DNA from: Prevotella sp.
Lineage (GTDB): Bacteria; Bacteroidota; Bacteroidia; Bacteroidales; Dysgonomonadaceae
DNA: 64,000 bases
Direction of reading: 5' to 3'
NCBI GenBank assembly: GCA_031285625.1
Contig: JAITVV010000063.1
Location: forward strand, 86,443-150,442
Shown here: positions 28,024 to 37,317 of the stretch, one piece after another
How positions within the stretch are numbered: the stretch's first letter is position 1
Layout of the letters: each line of letters starts with the position of its first letter
Notes under the pieces: model-generated
The model's input: the letters and a program-made list of their open reading frames with translations, nothing else
Told to the model about the DNA's origin: nothing
Databases searched by the model: none
Made by a program: the position numbers and the translations under genes

Positions 28024-29151
28024 ATGAAAAAACAAGGATTAATAATCATATTTCTAATATTTTTTATGCCGGCTGTATCTGGGCAAGTAACTATAGGTTC
28101 AGGCAAACCTCCTGAAAAAGCAGCCTTGTTACAGCTAAAAACACAGGAGGCAGCGACAGAAGGTGGTGCTACAACAGGTGAAAATGGAGGAGGCCTCTTA
28201 CTGCCTCGTGTAGAGTTAAATAACCAAACGGATTTGACCCCGTTTATATCACAGGGGGAAATGAATGATGAAGTATATTCTAATCTAAAACTAAGGCACA
28301 GAGGGCTTATCGTTTATAACCTTTCTGCAAATAATAGCTTTACACCAGGTATTTATAATTGGGATGGACAGAGATGGCAAGCAATATATACAAAAGATGG
28401 TTCTGTAGAAAAGAATGTCTGGTTATTAAAGGGGAATAACAACACTAATCCTGATAATAATTTCTTAGGAACTATTGACAACAAAGACCTGTCTATAAGA
28501 ACACAAGGCATTGAGAGGATGCGGATAACTAAAGATGGAAAAATAGGTATAAAAACAGTTCAAGACCCGGTAACAGATCTTGAAGTAAACGGTACTACCC
28601 AGTTAAATAGTACCTTATACCTAAAAAATGCTCCTGCTGCACCTACTGAGGATGTAGCCCAACTTGTAGTGGATGATAAAGGAAAAGTATACTCAATATC
28701 TTCTTCGACAGGTAATACTAAGATGCTTAATTATATCAAATATACTTTTACAAATCTGGCAGATAAAACATCTCCGGTGAAAGGAAATGGAATCGCTTGC
28801 GACTTTAATACAATGATCCCTACAAGTGATTATACTCTGGTTGTTGTAGGATCTTCTTTTAAGACTGATCATCAGCAAAATGGGTTAAAAGTTACATCAG
28901 GAATTGGCACATATACATCACAATCTGTATACGCAGATAAACGAAAAACCATAATAGATGGATCCGAAATCGAACACTGGACAATTCAGGCCAATTATCT
29001 GGGAGGAGAGACAGCGAGCGGTAATGGAGGCGAATGGACTATATATTGTTTAGCTATCAATAATTCCTCAGTAAAGACATTACCTACTATTTACTTTAAC
29101 ATGGGAAGTTCTTCAACAGGAGAGGCTAATGCAAAGCCCGAAGGGTTATAG
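28024..29151 (+). CDS. Secreted tail-fibre-like protein (copy 1)
   Basis: A 375-residue exported protein. The start at 28024 (MKKQGLIIIFLIFFMPAVSG) gives a signal peptide; the open frame back to 27853 would begin inside the promoter. The N-terminal module QVTIGSGKPPEKAALLQLKT ... GGGLLLPRVELN is followed by a fibre-like motif (ERMRITKDGKIGIKT, then LEVNGTTQLNSTLYLKN) that recalls trimeric tail fibres and adhesins. The C-terminal domain contains SDYTLVVVGSSF and GGEWTIYCLAINNSS. Function unknown; a surface adhesin or fibre is the likeliest role. The next gene is a paralogue. Confidence 0.7.
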   Translation: MKKQGLIIIFLIFFMPAVSGQVTIGSGKPPEKAALLQLKTQEAATEGGATTGENGGGLLLPRVELNNQTDLTPFISQGEMNDEVYSNLKLRHRGLIVYNLSANNSFTPGIYNWDGQRWQAIYTKDGSVEKNVWLLKGNNNTNPDNNFLGTIDNKDLSIRTQGIERMRITKDGKIGIKTVQDPVTDLEVNGTTQLNSTLYLKNAPAAPTEDVAQLVVDDKGKVYSISSSTGNTKMLNYIKYTFTNLADKTSPVKGNGIACDFNTMIPTSDYTLVVVGSSFKTDHQQNGLKVTSGIGTYTSQSVYADKRKTIIDGSEIEHWTIQANYLGGETASGNGGEWTIYCLAINNSSVKTLPTIYFNMGSSSTGEANAKPEGL

Positions 29152-29187
29152 GCATAAATATCATATAGAACCTGAAAAAAGAAAATT

Positions 29188-30306
29188 ATGAGGCAAGTAC
29201 TTATAGCGTTTATGTTTAGTATAGCATTCGCAAATATAAAAGGTCAGGTAACAATTGGATTGGATACTCCTGCAAAACAAGCAGCTTTGCTGCAATTGAA
29301 AACACTAGATGTGTTGACAACTGGCGGAGTGACAACCGGCATAGACGGCGGAGGGCTTTTACTCCCACGGGTAATGCTAAAGGATAGAAATACTCTCGAA
29401 CCTTTTATCGAAAAAGATGATTCAGATAATGAAGAGTATATAAAAACTAAAAAAAAATATACTGGAATGGTTGTATATAATCTTACAGATCTTGCAGATC
29501 TAAAATTAGGAGTTTGTCTATGGGATGGGGAGAAATGGAATAATATATATGATACAAAGGTTTTAGCCTCTGATAGCTGGATGCTTGAAGGAAATGAGTT
29601 AATGGAAGACGAAGACAGCTTTATTGGAACAACTGATAACCAGAAAGTATCCTTTAGAACAAGTAACATGGAAAGGATACATATAACAGGAGATGGTAAA
29701 ATCGGACTGAAAACTGGAGATATACCTAAGGAAACATTGGAGGTAAACGGGCAAACTACGCTCAATGATATCCTTATTCTTAAAAATCTGGAAAAAGCTC
29801 CGAATGAAGTAGCTCAGCTTGTAGTGGATAAGGACGACAGGGTATGCGAGGTTATTTCATCTACAGGAAATGTAACGGGAATTAACGACCTGACCTATAT
29901 CTTCAGCAATTTACAAACAGGGGACTGGGTTGGTCAATTTAACACCAAAATACCCACTAAAGAATATACACTGGTGGTTGTAGGCTATTCCTTCCTATCA
30001 AATGCTTCCTATCCTACCGATGGATTAAGTGTTGGGCGAGTCAATAAAGATTACTCTGGAACTTTCGTTCCCATGGAAGTTTATGCAACAATGAACCGGG
30101 GAGGAATTCAATCCGATCACTGGTTGCTTACAGCAGACTATGTCGGGGGAAGTACATATGTAAGAGAAAATAAGTACCCTTCCGGAACCTGGATCATTCA
30201 CTGTCATATTATTAATAATTCTTTGGTAAACACACTGGACAACCAGTCCTTTAATCTCAATGGTAATGTCAACGGAAGCGCTACTCAGATACCAGAAGGG
30301 CTCTAG
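29188..30306 (+). CDS. Secreted tail-fibre-like protein (copy 2)
   Basis: A 372-residue paralogue of the preceding gene with the same layout: signal peptide MRQVLIAFMFSIAFANIKG, QVTIGLDTPAKQAALLQLKT, GGGLLLPRVMLKD, the fibre-like MERIHITGDGKIGLKT and LEVNGQTTLNDILILKN, then KEYTLVVVGYSF and GTWIIHCHIINNSL. The central part (residues about 75-130) diverges most between copies. It ends directly at the stop of the convergent HTH gene. Confidence 0.7.
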   Translation: MRQVLIAFMFSIAFANIKGQVTIGLDTPAKQAALLQLKTLDVLTTGGVTTGIDGGGLLLPRVMLKDRNTLEPFIEKDDSDNEEYIKTKKKYTGMVVYNLTDLADLKLGVCLWDGEKWNNIYDTKVLASDSWMLEGNELMEDEDSFIGTTDNQKVSFRTSNMERIHITGDGKIGLKTGDIPKETLEVNGQTTLNDILILKNLEKAPNEVAQLVVDKDDRVCEVISSTGNVTGINDLTYIFSNLQTGDWVGQFNTKIPTKEYTLVVVGYSFLSNASYPTDGLSVGRVNKDYSGTFVPMEVYATMNRGGIQSDHWLLTADYVGGSTYVRENKYPSGTWIIHCHIINNSLVNTLDNQSFNLNGNVNGSATQIPEGL

Positions 30307-31287
30307 TTAAAACATTGTTTCTATTAGTTCAGCATGCTTCTTTAAATAAGAGGCTTGAACCAATTCATTCGATTTAGTCATCAGTTCGGCATACTTTTTT
30401 AGTGATTCCAGCCATATTTTATGCAAATCGGTTGCTTGTTTGGTCTTGTTGTAAAAAGAAATTACCGAATTGAACCAATAATGGGATTCTGCATGATTAT
30501 CATACCACACATAACAGCTGTTGTTATCAATTGGTACAGATGAAAGATAATAAGAATAAGAATAAGAAATAGAATGTCCCTCCTGCCATGTTCCTTTTCT
30601 TATTAGTATCTCTATTCCATCCTGTATACTTCTAAGTTCATTTTTTAACAATGCTAATTCTTTGTCATCTATTAAACCTCTGGAACAATAATATTGGATA
30701 TCAGATAAAGTATTGTAGAATGTATTTGGATCTAGAATAAAAGTAATATTTTTATGACGTCCGGCATAGGGTAGAATCTTATTACGCAGTGTAGCTACTT
30801 CCGGAGGCAAAACTATTTCAGAAAAAGACAGATTGACAGATGTATCATTAATTTGGTGTACCCATTTATAATAATAGAAACGAAATAAATTTTCGAAGCT
30901 AACAGTAAAAATATCCGGAAGGCGATTTAGTGCAATTATTGTATACGAATCTTTTGCCTGACATTGCCGGCTTATCGATTCATAAAAGGTTTCAAACATT
31001 GCAACAAAGGTCTCATTCGGTTCATAGGCCTTTAATGATTTTTGTCTGTAAAGGATATAATCATTATTCTTTTGTGCAACTAACTCATCTATCGAAAAAC
31101 CTAACTCCAATGACAAATGCATTATCTGTTCGATTGTAAATGCAACATCTCCCCTGATCCTTCGGTATGCGGATTCTTTACAGAGTCCGAGCTTATCCAT
31201 CAAAAATTCAGCCAATTTCATATTGGGAGGTATGGAATCTATTATTTTTTGAATAATGATGGCATTTATATTCTTCATATTGGGCAA
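30307..31287 (-). CDS. Helix-turn-helix regulator-like protein
   Basis: A 326-residue protein with an N-terminal XRE-like helix-turn-helix (LAEFLMDKLGLCKESAYRRI, then TIEQIMHLSLELGFSIDELV) and a long helical C-terminal part of unknown type (residues about 85-326) rich in Tyr and Phe. Such two-part proteins are common in Bacteroidetes and poorly characterised. Its stop abuts the stop of the convergent fibre-like gene with no gap, so regulation of that pair is possible but not shown. Confidence 0.65.
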   Translation of the reverse strand: MPNMKNINAIIIQKIIDSIPPNMKLAEFLMDKLGLCKESAYRRIRGDVAFTIEQIMHLSLELGFSIDELVAQKNNDYILYRQKSLKAYEPNETFVAMFETFYESISRQCQAKDSYTIIALNRLPDIFTVSFENLFRFYYYKWVHQINDTSVNLSFSEIVLPPEVATLRNKILPYAGRHKNITFILDPNTFYNTLSDIQYYCSRGLIDDKELALLKNELRSIQDGIEILIRKGTWQEGHSISYSYSYYLSSVPIDNNSCYVWYDNHAESHYWFNSVISFYNKTKQATDLHKIWLESLKKYAELMTKSNELVQASYLKKHAELIETMF

Positions 31288-31373
31288 TTAATATACCAAC
31301 AAATATAGAAAAATATTCAATCCAAGTATGTTGAGTCTCGAGAATCTCTTTCGATATTTTAATTAATTTTTCA

Positions 31374-31499
31374 TCAACATTTCGGAACAAGTGTATTAAA
31401 TATCTCTACAGCTTGCTCAGGTGTATCCTGAGCCGACATTTTACCTTGTTTATCAAGGAATTTTATAAACTTCGATAATTGAGGTGCTACACCATTTTT
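31374..31499 (-). pseudogene. Orphan C-terminal gene fragment
   Basis: In the 261-bp gap downstream of murF one minus-strand frame reads as a coherent C terminus: NGVAPQLSKFIKFLDKQG, MSAQDTPEQAVEIF, then NTLVPKC and stop. It has an in-frame TAA just upstream (31500-31502) and its only internal Met is in MSAQDTP, so no full gene is present. I do not recognise the parent family. It may be a remnant left by a deletion. Confidence 0.4.
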
Positions 31500-31548
31500 T
31501 TATAGTGGTTTTATATGTTAACAGAAGTATCAAGTTAAAACCTCTATA

Positions 31549-32847
31549 TTACAGCATATCGATGCATCTTTCCAGCTGTACACCTCTCGACCCCTTCAGT
31601 AATATATAACTATCCTGTATCGGATTTTTTTCGAGATAGTCTTTTAAGCTATCCATATCTTTAAATCTCGGATATTTGGTATCCACCCGGCTAAAATTAT
31701 CCCCGATAAACATTACCCGGTCAAAATTGTGATGTGTAATATAATCTGCTACCTTCTGATGCTCCATATCCGTATCAGGACCTAACTCTTTCATATCTCC
31801 CAGGATAAGCACTTTCTTGCTAACATCCATATGATCGAAATTCTCAAGAGCAGCATGCATACTCGTCGGATTAGCATTATATGCATCTATGATAAGCATA
31901 TTCTTTTCGGTTTCTTTAAGCTGAGAACGGTTGTTAGTAGGCACATACTCTTCCAGGGCCTTGCATATAAGCGAAGCTTTCACGCCAAGATATTTTCCAA
32001 TAGTAATTGCTGCTAATGCATTAGAGAGGTTATATTCCCCTATCATATTCGTTTTTATCAGATGGCGCTTATTTCCAAATTTCCATTCAAGCTCCAGAAA
32101 AGGTTTAATTGAAGCGACTTTTCCCGAAACAAACAGGTCATCCTGAAGGCCATAATAAATAGAAGTTATCCCTTCGGCCATCTCGCGCAGAAGTATATTA
32201 TCATTATCGATAAATATTTTCCCGTCTGTAGTACTACGAATAAATTCATACAACTCACCTTTAGCCTTCACAACGTTTTCGAATGAGCCGAATCCTTCGA
32301 TATGAGCATGTCCCAGATTTGTAATCAGCCCATAATTAGGCAAAGCCATCTCCGCTAGAAATTTGATCTCACCAACATGACTCGCTCCCATCTCCACTAT
32401 TGCGATCTCATGTTCCTTTTTTATCCTGAGTAAAGTTAAAGGCACCCCAATATGGTTGTTGAGATTACCCTGAGTTGCCAGCACATTATACTCCTGAGAA
32501 AGAACCGAATATATCAACTCTTTAGTAGTAGTCTTACCATTAGTGCCTGTTATTGCAATAATAGGTTTTTTTATTATTTTTTTTCGGTGATAATGAGCAA
32601 GTTCCTGTAACGTTTCAAGACTATCGTTGACAAGTATAATATTGGGACGGGTGGCATATTTAGCTTCATCAACAACAGCATAACTACACCCGGAATCTAT
32701 AGCCTTTTCTGCATATTCATTCCCATTAAAATTTGCACCTTTTAATGCGAAAAAAATCGAACCTTTCGGACTATTGCGTGTGTCAGTAGATATTTCCGGA
32801 TACTGTTTGTATATTTCATACAATTTGGATATCTCCATAGCATTCAT
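31549..32847 (-). CDS. murF: UDP-N-acetylmuramoyl-tripeptide--D-alanyl-D-alanine ligase
   Basis: Cytoplasmic Mur ligase of 432 residues adding D-Ala-D-Ala to the peptidoglycan precursor. Motifs: STDTRNSPKGSIFFALKG at the N-terminal uridine-binding domain, the ATP loop AITGTNGKTTTKEL, NNHIGVPLTLL and EMGASHVGEI in the centre, and DAYNANPTSM in the C-terminal domain. ATG at 32847 or three codons later (MEISKLYEIYKQ) are both possible starts. It stands alone, apart from other cell-wall genes, and is divergent from cysK. Confidence 0.95.
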   Translation of the reverse strand: MNAMEISKLYEIYKQYPEISTDTRNSPKGSIFFALKGANFNGNEYAEKAIDSGCSYAVVDEAKYATRPNIILVNDSLETLQELAHYHRKKIIKKPIIAITGTNGKTTTKELIYSVLSQEYNVLATQGNLNNHIGVPLTLLRIKKEHEIAIVEMGASHVGEIKFLAEMALPNYGLITNLGHAHIEGFGSFENVVKAKGELYEFIRSTTDGKIFIDNDNILLREMAEGITSIYYGLQDDLFVSGKVASIKPFLELEWKFGNKRHLIKTNMIGEYNLSNALAAITIGKYLGVKASLICKALEEYVPTNNRSQLKETEKNMLIIDAYNANPTSMHAALENFDHMDVSKKVLILGDMKELGPDTDMEHQKVADYITHHNFDRVMFIGDNFSRVDTKYPRFKDMDSLKDYLEKNPIQDSYILLKGSRGVQLERCIDML

Positions 32848-33005
32848 TACAATGTTAATAGTTTACGTTAAAAACGCTTTTAAATACATTATTGTTTACC
32901 AATACATAGTTCTATAAGATTCTTTAAGGCAATGCGAAGATAACGTTAATAATTTACATCAGATATCCTTCTTAACGTTTTTTACTTTATCAATTATTTT
33001 AGAAA

Positions 33006-33025
33006 TATACCATAAACATGGTATA
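33006..33025. promoter_or_regulatory. Perfect palindromic operator candidate upstream of cysK
   Basis: Two perfect 8-bp arms, TATACCAT and ATGGTATA, around AAAC. The site is centred about 55 bp upstream of the cysK -7 box. The ATACC...GGTAT pattern recalls operators of Rrf2-type regulators, some of which control cysteine metabolism, but no such regulator is in the window. Confidence 0.55.
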
Positions 33026-33068
33026 AAAATACCTCACTTTAGTGATTTTAAGTATGTAGGAAAGCATG

Positions 33069-33076
33069 TACCTTTG
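33069..33076 (+). promoter_or_regulatory. -7 promoter box of cysK
   Basis: TACCTTTG is an exact TAnnTTTG match, 36 bp before the cysK ATG. Confidence 0.65.
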
Positions 33077-33111
33077 TATCAATTAATAAACAATACGAAA
33101 AATAAAAGATT

Positions 33112-34059
33112 ATGGGAAAAATTGCTAAAAAATTGACTGACCTGATAGGAAATACTCCGCTACTGGAGTTATCAAACTATAATAAAAAACATGGACTTGA
33201 TGCTCATGTCATTGCAAAGTTAGAATACTTTAATCCGGCATCGAGTGTTAAAGACCGTATTGCAAATGCAATGATAGAAGATGCAGAAGCTTCAGGCGCT
33301 CTTAAACCCGATAGTGAACTGATAGAACCTACCAGTGGCAACACAGGTATCGGGCTGGCCTTTGTGGCTGCCGCCAAAGGCTATAAACTTACATTAACAA
33401 TGCCTGAAACCATGAGTATAGAGCGTAGAAACCTGCTCAAAGCACTAGGTGCGAATATCGTTCTTACACCTGGTCCCGAAGGCATGAAAGGAGCAATAGC
33501 TAAAGCAGAAGAGTTGCAAAAACAAAATCCAAAGGCCGTTGTACTCCAACAATTTGCCAATCCTGCAAACCCTGCTGTACATAGAAGAACTACAGCCGAA
33601 GAGATATGGCGCGATACAGATGGAAACGTAGATATCTTTGTTGCCGGAGTGGGCACAGGAGGTACAGTAAGCGGTGTAGGTGAAGTGTTGAAAAAATACA
33701 ATCCGAATGTAAAAATTGTTGCAGTAGAACCAACAGACTCGCCTGTATTATCAGGAGGGAAACCGGGTCCCCATAAGATACAGGGTATAGGTGCGGGATT
33801 TGTACCTAAAACATACGATGCATCTGTTGTAGATGAAATAATTCAGGTAAGTAACGATGACTCGATACGTACCAGCCGCGAACTGGCCCGTGAAGAGGGG
33901 CTCCTTGTAGGTATATCTTCGGGGGCGGCTACTTATGCAGCTACCCAACTAGCTAAGATACCTGAGAATAAGGGGAAAAATATAGTAGTTATACTACCTG
34001 ATACAGGTGAACGTTATTTATCTACAGTATTATATGCATTTGAAGAATATCCGCTTTAA
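33112..34059 (+). CDS. cysK: Cysteine synthase A (O-acetylserine sulfhydrylase)
   Basis: PLP-dependent enzyme of 315 residues making cysteine from O-acetylserine and sulfide. The PLP lysine lies in [15 protein letters not shown], the substrate loop is [12 protein letters not shown], and the phosphate-binding glycine loop is [16 protein letters not shown]. The C-terminal [20 protein letters not shown] is also typical. The gene has its own promoter and a palindromic operator candidate, and is followed by another sulfhydrylase gene, so the pair forms a sulfur-assimilation cluster. Confidence 0.96.
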   Translation: MGKIAKKLTDLIGNTPLLELSNYNKKHGLDAHVIAKLEYFNPASSVKDRIANAMIEDAEASGALKPDSELIEPTSGNTGIGLAFVAAAKGYKLTLTMPETMSIERRNLLKALGANIVLTPGPEGMKGAIAKAEELQKQNPKAVVLQQFANPANPAVHRRTTAEEIWRDTDGNVDIFVAGVGTGGTVSGVGEVLKKYNPNVKIVAVEPTDSPVLSGGKPGPHKIQGIGAGFVPKTYDASVVDEIIQVSNDDSIRTSRELAREEGLLVGISSGAATYAATQLAKIPENKGKNIVVILPDTGERYLSTVLYAFEEYPL

Positions 34060-34095
34060 TCATAGTAAAATTGTTTAGTTATCTTTATTTTATTT

Positions 34096-34123
34096 GAGTA
34101 ATTAGCTTTTTAGCTAGTTACTC
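34096..34123 (+). terminator. Hairpin between cysK and the sulfhydrylase gene
   Basis: 12-bp stem with one G-T pair (GAGTAATTAGCT / AGCTAGTTACTC) and a four-T loop. The tract after it is AT-rich rather than pure T, so termination may be partial. Confidence 0.5.
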
Positions 34124-34147
34124 ATATTTACATGAAAACCAATATAA

Positions 34148-35455
<1,308 letters not shown>

Positions 35456-35477
35456 TCAAATAGTATTTGTAAAAAAT

Positions 35478-35509
35478 AAACCCAACAGAATTAAAGTTCT
35501 GTTGGGTTT
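35478..35509 (+). terminator. Terminator after the sulfhydrylase gene
   Basis: Perfect 13-bp stem AAACCCAACAGAA / TTCTGTTGGGTTT with a 6-base loop, between two convergent genes; the A and T runs suit both directions. Confidence 0.85.
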
Positions 35510-35561
35510 GTAATGAAAGCCTCTACCTAATAATCTGGGAACAGATCATCTCATATTTTTA

Positions 35562-37208
35562 TTATTCAGTATATCCCGGATTCTGTGTCAATTTAGGATT
35601 TTTGTCACGAGCACTCTGAGGTATCGGAAGATAACGGAAATGAGTTTTAAATACCCGATCTTCGATCTTTGTGTCAGCTGCAGAAGGATTTAGGTCAATA
35701 ACAGCACGCTTCGCAGGATCTGTTTCACTGTAATTGATAGTTCCTGTAACACGCGTAAGTGTTCCATTCAAGGCTGTTTCCGCAACCATTTTACCACTAT
35801 TGTCTTTCCATCTCAGTATATCTGCACGGCGAACACCCTCTCCTGCAAGTTCTACACCGCGTTCACGACGGATAAGTTCGCGTAATGTTTCTTTCGAGCC
35901 GTATTTAGTTCTGTTTACTACCGGCATGCCTGCACGGGTACGTATTCTGTCCAGTTTATTATATACTTCAGCCGATGGACCATTCAGTTCGTTTTCAGCT
36001 TCTGCCCATGTGAGAAGAACTTCTGCATAACGACACACTATAGGACTACAGTTAGTTTCCCATATACCTCCTGTATATTGATCCATAGGGTCTAGATACT
36101 TTCTCCATGTTAATGCTGATTTCGATGAGTTGTTGGCAGCAGTAGGATAATTCGGATTATTAGATCCATCTACAACTTTGTCTAAAGTATTGATAACTCC
36201 ACCATTCCAATCCATTCCAGGGTACATCACAGTCATTTCCATACGTGGATCACGATTTGCAAACGGATGTACAGGATTATAGGCATCTGCTCCTCCTTTA
36301 GCAACTGACTCTTCTTTGGTCAGACCATCTTTCATTTCGTATATATCGACCAGTTTTTGTGTAGGAACTATGGAAGACCAGCCTCCGTCACCGTTATTAT
36401 ACATTTGTCCTACAACGCCTGTTGCTTTTGTTACATCAATATATTGGACTGCAAGAATAATTTCCTTGGAATTTTGTCCAGAAACTTTAAACAGTTCGGA
36501 ATAATCACTTTCGAGATCATATTGCCCCAAGTCAATAATTGCCTGAGCAGCATCTTTAGCCCGTTGGTGTTCGTCATAATATAAAGCCATACGCATTTTA
36601 ATAGCCAGTGCAGCACCTTTTGCTATGCGCCCACGTGCAGCCGGAGCATCGTTCAACTCTCCTATAGCTTTGTCCAATTCAGTTTCTATAAATGTTTTTA
36701 CTTCTGCTTCAGAATTACGTGGTACCCTAGCTTCTTCTGCACTACTATAATTTTCGATAATCGGTACGCCTCCATAAACCCAATTCATAATGAAATAACG
36801 GTAAGCACGTATTGTACGCACCTGACCAATCAGATCATTCTTAGTTTTTTCATCAGAGAATGTAATATTTTCTATATTCTCCATAAAGGTATTACAACGG
36901 CGGATATTCGTAAAATTATAAAAATTATGGATCGTACTGGAAGGTGTTATGGTTCCATTTGCAATATTCTTATACTCTTCCCATTCGAAGTTATTGTAGC
37001 CAAAATCAGATCCACAGTCCATATATAGCATAGGACCAGCTTCTTCCCATCCATCGTAACAACCGACAGCAAATTTCTGAGCGTCATCTTCAGTTTTCCA
37101 TGTAGTAGGAGGAGATAGCTCATCTTTAGGAGTTACATCGAGAAAATCGGAGCAAGATGCTAATATCATTGCTGCAATACAAATCAATATATATTTGAGA
37201 TATTTCAT
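35562..37208 (-). CDS. SusD/RagB family glycan-binding lipoprotein of PUL 1
   Basis: A 548-residue outer-membrane lipoprotein. The start at 37208 gives MKYLKYILICIAAMILASCS with lipobox LASC; the longer frame upstream has no signal. SusD features are DFLDVTPKDELSPPTTWKTE, the TPR-like helical core with RAYRYFIMNWVYGGVPII, and the C-terminal VCRYAEVLLTWAEAENEL followed by RRERGVELAGEGVRRADILRW in pieces. It binds glycan at the surface and acts as a lid for the SusC transporter encoded just upstream (109 bp gap). Confidence 0.93.
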   Translation of the reverse strand: MKYLKYILICIAAMILASCSDFLDVTPKDELSPPTTWKTEDDAQKFAVGCYDGWEEAGPMLYMDCGSDFGYNNFEWEEYKNIANGTITPSSTIHNFYNFTNIRRCNTFMENIENITFSDEKTKNDLIGQVRTIRAYRYFIMNWVYGGVPIIENYSSAEEARVPRNSEAEVKTFIETELDKAIGELNDAPAARGRIAKGAALAIKMRMALYYDEHQRAKDAAQAIIDLGQYDLESDYSELFKVSGQNSKEIILAVQYIDVTKATGVVGQMYNNGDGGWSSIVPTQKLVDIYEMKDGLTKEESVAKGGADAYNPVHPFANRDPRMEMTVMYPGMDWNGGVINTLDKVVDGSNNPNYPTAANNSSKSALTWRKYLDPMDQYTGGIWETNCSPIVCRYAEVLLTWAEAENELNGPSAEVYNKLDRIRTRAGMPVVNRTKYGSKETLRELIRRERGVELAGEGVRRADILRWKDNSGKMVAETALNGTLTRVTGTINYSETDPAKRAVIDLNPSAADTKIEDRVFKTHFRYLPIPQSARDKNPKLTQNPGYTE

Positions 37209-37317
37209 ACGATAATCTTTTTTTAATGGTTGTATGGAAACTTGCATGACAAAATTATGATAAGCTTTATTGAATAGCTGTTCATGCTCGTTTTCATAAT
37301 TTTCAGATTTATAATTA

